Shown: one piece after another, positions 6,676 to 10,028 of the stretch | Position numbering within the stretch: the stretch's first letter is position 1 | How the letters are laid out: every line of letters starts with the position of its first letter | Assembly (NCBI GenBank): GCA_937874965.1 | Contig: CALNCD010000012.1 | Coordinates: forward strand, 1 to 10,028 | Direction: 5' to 3' | DNA length: 10,028 nt | Origin: an uncultured Erysipelotrichaceae bacterium | Lineage (GTDB): Bacteria; Bacillota_I; Bacilli_A; Erysipelotrichales; Erysipelotrichaceae | Made by a program: the position numbers and the translations under genes | The notes under the pieces: model-generated | Databases searched by the model: none | What the model was told of the DNA's origin: nothing | Seen by the model: the letters and a program-made list of their open reading frames with translations, nothing else

Positions 6676-7404
6676 TCATTGCTCATGCAAACGGGCAAGA
6701 CGCTGCATGCCAGCATCAAAGAGAACTGAAATCAGAACCATCCATATTGTCCACGAGAAAATCTGGGAGGTTTCCAGGTTTAAGCGCGCATACTGTAAAT
6801 AGAAACCAATGCCCGTCTGCAGTCCGTTCAATAATTCTGCCATAACCAATACCTTTAGACCTAGGGCAAAACAAGCATTCAAGCTGGACAAGAAGAAACG
6901 CCATTCATAGGGAAAATACAGGAACAGGAACCGTTCCAGATATGTCGGAGCGAACAAAACTGTCGCATCACGCAATGACTTCGGATAATGATCCAAAGCA
7001 ACCACCAATTGCTCAACCATCAACGGAAGAAGAACAAGCAGAGCTACCAGTAGAATGCTTCCCTGTTTTCCAAGCCAGATGAGTGCAAGGAAAATAATCG
7101 CAATATTAGGAATAGTTTTAATCAGCGATAAAAGGAAACCGAAAAAACCTCTGAAAAACTGCGACAGTTTCATTGTATAAGCAATGATATGACTGAGAAT
7201 AACAACCATAATCAAACTAAGAGCAAGTCTCCCTAAGGAATCCCCGATAATCTGATATGTCCTCACAGAGAGTGCCTGAGCAATCCATACGTGAGCAACA
7301 TCTGCAGGACTTGGAAGAAGTACGGGTTCATGAATAAAAGCAGCTGCTGAAGCCCATATAATTAATAATACGATGACTCCAAAGAGCTGCCCTTTAAGTT
7401 TCAT
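6676..7404 (-). CDS. ABC transporter permease, SsuC/TauC/ThiX-like
   Basis: Integral membrane subunit of a binding-protein-dependent importer, 242 residues, with about six hydrophobic helices starting at LFGVIVLLIIWASAAAFI. The C-terminal block ALGLKVLVMAELL...GIGFYLQYARLNLETSQIF matches the family that moves sulfonates, taurine, nitrate or thiamine precursors. The substrate here is unknown. The cytoplasmic EAA loop that contacts the ATPase is degenerate: LRDATVLFAPTYLERFLF has alanine where the conserved glycine is expected. The start chosen is the ATG at 7404, seven bases after the receptor stop. A longer reading from a TTG at 7443 would overlap the receptor gene by 32 bases and has no ribosome site. 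The gene ends against a terminator and no ATPase gene follows. Confidence 0.88.
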   Translation of the reverse strand: MKLKGQLFGVIVLLIIWASAAAFIHEPVLLPSPADVAHVWIAQALSVRTYQIIGDSLGRLALSLIMVVILSHIIAYTMKLSQFFRGFFGFLLSLIKTIPNIAIIFLALIWLGKQGSILLVALLVLLPLMVEQLVVALDHYPKSLRDATVLFAPTYLERFLFLYFPYEWRFFLSSLNACFALGLKVLVMAELLNGLQTGIGFYLQYARLNLETSQIFSWTIWMVLISVLFDAGMQRLARLHEQ

Positions 7405-7407
7405 AAT

Positions 7408-7413
7408 CCCTCT
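7408..7413 (-). promoter_or_regulatory. Ribosome binding site choosing the permease start
   Basis: AGAGGG lies three bases before the ATG at 7404 and overlaps the stop of the receptor gene. The spacing is short, but it supports this ATG over the TTG at 7443 and suggests coupled translation with the receptor. Confidence 0.5.
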
Positions 7414-8317
7414 ATTTACTGCTGAAATCAGTCTTCCATTCAATATTGAATAAGCTCAGGAAATTTGTCAGCTGCGCTGAACTATCCTTTGCACTGACAA
7501 CTTTTAAATTCATCCGATCCCACGCACTCTTAATAATCGCACTGGATGGCACCCCTAGCTTTTCAACCCCGATCCTATCAATATCACTTTCTAACGTCTC
7601 ATGGGCTGTGAGGTAATCTCCCATGGATTTAACTGCTGCATCAACTGCCGTCTTATGCTCATCATAGATTGTTTCTTCGACAAAAATTCCGGCTTGAGGA
7701 TAATTGTCATCCCCGTTCTTTTCTTTCCATAGGCTCTGAACATCTTTTGCAATGCTGATTTCAAAACCGCTTTGCTTGGCTTTCGCAATACTTGCTGTAA
7801 CCAAAGGTTCTGCAAGCAACGCATATTTTGCCTGTCCGCTCATTAATACCTGCTGCGCTTCTGAAACAGACGCATAATAGGTTGACTGATCCACCGAGAG
7901 TGCCAACAAGGATTTCACCGATTCAAAGACTTTTCCCGGTACAGCATTTTCACCGAACAGTGCGAGATTGTTAAGCGCTCCTTCTTTGGTGGATTCAACC
8001 AGATAGAGATTCCCCCAAGTGACAACGCTGTGTAAACGATAAGTTGTAGAGCCCTTTGAAATCAGGGTTACACCCAAATTAACAGGAGCGATGATGACAT
8101 CATACTCCGGAGTCGGATTGATCAAGGCAGCCTGAATGTTAGTTCCCCCATTATCGTACGAAACATCAAATCCTTGATTCGATAAAGGAATACTCGCAAC
8201 TGCCGGTGCACCTGTCGGTGTCAGGACTTTCAGACTGTAATCATCAGTCTTTGAACTTTTTGAACATCCGCTTAAAAGGATGGCCGCCATCACTAAAAGA
8301 CTTACTATTCGTTTCAT
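7412..8317 (-). CDS. ABC transporter substrate-binding lipoprotein (SsuA/ThiY-like)
   Basis: Extracellular receptor of the same importer, 301 residues. The signal peptide MKRIVSLLVMAAILLSGC ends in a lipobox with the acylated cysteine at C18, so the mature protein is anchored to the outer face of the membrane. The mature part begins LKVLTPTGAPAVASIPL and contains YDVIIAPVNLG and YALLAEPL, which fit the periplasmic-binding-protein type II fold used for sulfonates, nitrate or thiamine pyrimidine. No motif fixes the ligand, and the sequence motif typical of thiamine-pyrimidine receptors is not obvious. The start is the second ATG (8317), six bases after an AGAGGT ribosome site. The in-frame ATG at 8332 lies upstream of that site. 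Followed at once by the permease. Confidence 0.88.
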   Translation of the reverse strand: MKRIVSLLVMAAILLSGCSKSSKTDDYSLKVLTPTGAPAVASIPLSNQGFDVSYDNGGTNIQAALINPTPEYDVIIAPVNLGVTLISKGSTTYRLHSVVTWGNLYLVESTKEGALNNLALFGENAVPGKVFESVKSLLALSVDQSTYYASVSEAQQVLMSGQAKYALLAEPLVTASIAKAKQSGFEISIAKDVQSLWKEKNGDDNYPQAGIFVEETIYDEHKTAVDAAVKSMGDYLTAHETLESDIDRIGVEKLGVPSSAIIKSAWDRMNLKVVSAKDSSAQLTNFLSLFNIEWKTDFSSK

Positions 8318-8323
8318 TTCTAT

Positions 8324-8329
8324 ACCTCT
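8324..8329 (-). promoter_or_regulatory. Ribosome binding site choosing the receptor start
   Basis: AGAGGT sits six bases before the ATG at 8317. It falls inside the codons of the longer reading from 8332, so the shorter start with a normal-length lipoprotein signal peptide is preferred. Confidence 0.65.
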
Positions 8330-8337
8330 CATGATTT

Positions 8338-8366
8338 ATCGTACCGTAATTAAGCAAAGATTACAA
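8338..8366 (-). promoter_or_regulatory. Predicted promoter of the ABC transporter pair
   Basis: On the minus strand TTGTAA (8361-8366) and TACGAT (8338-8343) are separated by 17 bases, each matching four of six consensus positions. Transcription would begin near 8331, just ahead of the AGAGGT ribosome site. The thrS stop is only 34 bases upstream and no terminator hairpin is visible between them, so read-through from thrS is also possible. Confidence 0.4.
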
Positions 8367-8399
8367 GAAATGAATCTGTTAAATGAACGCCAGAATGCA

Positions 8400-10028
8400 C
8401 TAATGATGATTCTCTGCCTCTTGATGAACCCATGCGATAAAGTCATCAATCGGCATACTTGTACTCTCTTTTTTTCCATAAAGGCGAATATTCACGCTAT
8501 TTGATTCAATTTCACCATCCCCGACGACAACTTGAACAGGAATCTTGCTGACTTGGGCTTCACGTAGACGATAACCTAATTTCTCATTGCGATGATCGAC
8601 ATCAGCACGTATCCCCGCATCTTTGAGGCGATGCATCAGATCAAAAGCATAGTCGGAATGAACCTCACTGTTGACAGGAATAATCGCAACCTGCAACCAG
8701 GCCAGCCACAGCGGGAAAGCTCCCTTGTATTCTTCGATAAGATAGGCAACAAAACGTTCGAATGTGGAAACCACGCCACGATGAATAACAACTGGACGAT
8801 GAGTGTTTTTGCCATCTTCGCCGACATAGGTCAGATCAAAACGATCCGGCAAGAGGAAATCCAGCTGAACAGTGGACAACGTTTCCTGCATACCGATTGC
8901 TGTCTTTACCTCGACGTCAAGTTTAGGTCCATAGAATGCCGCTTCTCCGATAGCCTCATAATAGGCATACCCGTACTCATCCATGACCTCTTTCAGCATA
9001 CTCTCGGCATTTTGCCACATTTCGTCATCATCATAGTATTTTTCCTTATCCTGAGGATCTCGGTAACTCAAACGGAATGTATACTCTGTAATATTGAAAT
9101 CCCGATAGACTTCCAGAATCAAATCCAAAGCACGCTTGAACTCTTCTTTAATCTGGTCAGGACGAACGAAGATGTGTGCATCATTCAAGGTCATCTCCCG
9201 AACCCGTTGCAACCCAGAGAGAGCCCCGCTCTTTTCATAGCGATGCATCATACCAAGCTCCGCAATACGAATCGGCAATTCACGGTAGGAATGAATATCA
9301 TTTTTATAGACCATCATATGGTGGGGACAGTTCATCGGACGTAGAACCATTTTTTCACCGTCTTTGAAATCCATCAACGGGAACATTGAATCTTTATAGT
9401 GGGCATAATGACCGCTTGTTTTATACAGTTCAACATTAGCCATAATAGGTGTATAAACGTGATAGTAGCCCATTTCCAGTTCCTTATCAACAATGTAGCG
9501 TTCAATAATACGGCGGACCATCGCTCCGCGAGGCAACCAAAACGGAAGACCAAGCCCAACCTCAGGAGAAATCATGAACAAATCCAATTCTTTCCCTAAC
9601 TTACGATGATCCCGTTGCTTGGCCTCTTCCAGCTGATTGAGATAGTCATCCAATTGTTCCTGAGTCTCAAAGCAGATACCATAAATCCGCTGCAGCATGT
9701 GATTTTTAGCATCACCTTTCCAATAAGCCCCAGCAAGTTTTAGCAACTTGAAATATTTGATTTTCTTCGTACTCTCAACATGAGGACCACGGCATAAATC
9801 CGTAAAATCACCTTGACGATATGCGGTAATCACTGTATCACCATCCGATAGGTTATTGGTGATTAAGTCAACTTTATAAGGATCATCTTTGAACAGCTCC
9901 AATGCTTCATCAACTGAGAGTTCAATCCTTGTAATTCGCTTGTCTTCTTTGGAAATTTTCTTCATCATCTTTTCAATCGCCGGAAAATCATCTTCTGATA
10001 AAGAAATATCACCTAAATCAATATCATA
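8400..10028 (-). CDS. thrS: Threonyl-tRNA synthetase, C-terminal 542 residues (5' end beyond right edge)
   Basis: Class II synthetase that charges tRNA-Thr. The frame is open to the right edge (the first visible residues are YDIDLGDISLSEDDF), so only the N-terminal TGS domain and the start of the editing domain are missing, about 100 residues by comparison with typical 640-residue enzymes. The editing-domain segment CRGPHV is present. The catalytic zinc ligands are visible: the cysteine of MNCPHH (9327-9329), the histidine of DAHIF (9174-9176) and a histidine in motif 3, HRGVVSTFERF (8781-8783). Motif 2 is IAELGMMHRYEKSGALSGLQ. The whole resembles the Bacillus-type enzyme. Small departures are WLAWLQ where WLAPxQ is usual before the anticodon-binding domain, and VREMTLND where VRGMTLND is common. 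A T-box upstream would be expected in Firmicutes but is outside the window. Confidence 0.96.
   Translation of the reverse strand, partial: YDIDLGDISLSEDDFPAIEKMMKKISKEDKRITRIELSVDEALELFKDDPYKVDLITNNLSDGDTVITAYRQGDFTDLCRGPHVESTKKIKYFKLLKLAGAYWKGDAKNHMLQRIYGICFETQEQLDDYLNQLEEAKQRDHRKLGKELDLFMISPEVGLGLPFWLPRGAMVRRIIERYIVDKELEMGYYHVYTPIMANVELYKTSGHYAHYKDSMFPLMDFKDGEKMVLRPMNCPHHMMVYKNDIHSYRELPIRIAELGMMHRYEKSGALSGLQRVREMTLNDAHIFVRPDQIKEEFKRALDLILEVYRDFNITEYTFRLSYRDPQDKEKYYDDDEMWQNAESMLKEVMDEYGYAYYEAIGEAAFYGPKLDVEVKTAIGMQETLSTVQLDFLLPDRFDLTYVGEDGKNTHRPVVIHRGVVSTFERFVAYLIEEYKGAFPLWLAWLQVAIIPVNSEVHSDYAFDLMHRLKDAGIRADVDHRNEKLGYRLREAQVSKIPVQVVVGDGEIESNSVNIRLYGKKESTSMPIDDFIAWVHQEAENHH

Noticed and set aside
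8318..8399. Riboswitch controlling the ABC pair (for example a thiamine sensor)
   Set aside because: The gap to thrS is only 82 bases, already occupied by a plausible promoter, and no conserved aptamer elements are present.
8592..9344. A 250-codon plus-strand open frame opposite thrS
   Set aside because: It lies entirely antisense to a fully conserved thrS catalytic region, has no family motifs, and is explained as a shadow of the thrS codon pattern.

Overview
This is a stretch of low-to-moderate GC bacterial chromosome carrying almost only housekeeping genes. The gene order ybeY-dgkA-cdd-era-recO-glyQS-dnaG is a classic Firmicutes (Bacillota) arrangement. The single-chain glycyl-tRNA synthetase and the Gram-positive style ThrRS and DnaG fit a Bacillota lineage such as the Erysipelotrichia. 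That placement is inferred from gene content and motifs, not from a search.

Layout. Positions 1-5626 (minus strand) hold one tightly packed operon read right to left: ybeY (rRNA maturation endonuclease), dgkA (lipid kinase), cdd (cytidine deaminase), era (ribosome-assembly GTPase), recO (recombination mediator), a frameshifted glyQS (glycyl-tRNA synthetase) and the start of dnaG (primase, cut by the left edge). Neighbouring genes overlap or lie within about 10 bases of each other, so co-transcription and translational coupling are expected. Positions 5627-6149 are a 523-base divergent intergenic region. It holds a promoter and long leader for the gene on its right, a small interrupted open frame abutting ybeY, and a short repeated motif. 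Positions 6150-6548 (plus) encode a HIT-family nucleotide hydrolase. It converges on a minus-strand ABC-transporter pair (membrane permease 6676-7404, lipoprotein receptor 7412-8317), with a long nested hairpin terminator between them. Positions 8400-10028 (minus) are most of thrS (threonyl-tRNA synthetase), cut by the right edge.

The operon genes serve translation and ribosome maturation (ybeY, era, glyQS), replication and repair (dnaG, recO), nucleotide salvage (cdd) and lipid recycling (dgkA). The ABC pair has no ATP-binding subunit beside it, so it probably borrows one encoded elsewhere.

The clearest anomaly is glyQS. Its frame breaks at about 2392-2399, where roughly five codons appear to be missing together with the second half of a putative zinc knuckle. 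Because glycyl-tRNA synthetase is essential, this is either a sequence or assembly error, or a real lesion covered by another copy. I found no new defence system, mobile element, CRISPR array, tRNA or rRNA; the window is mostly ordinary core genome.
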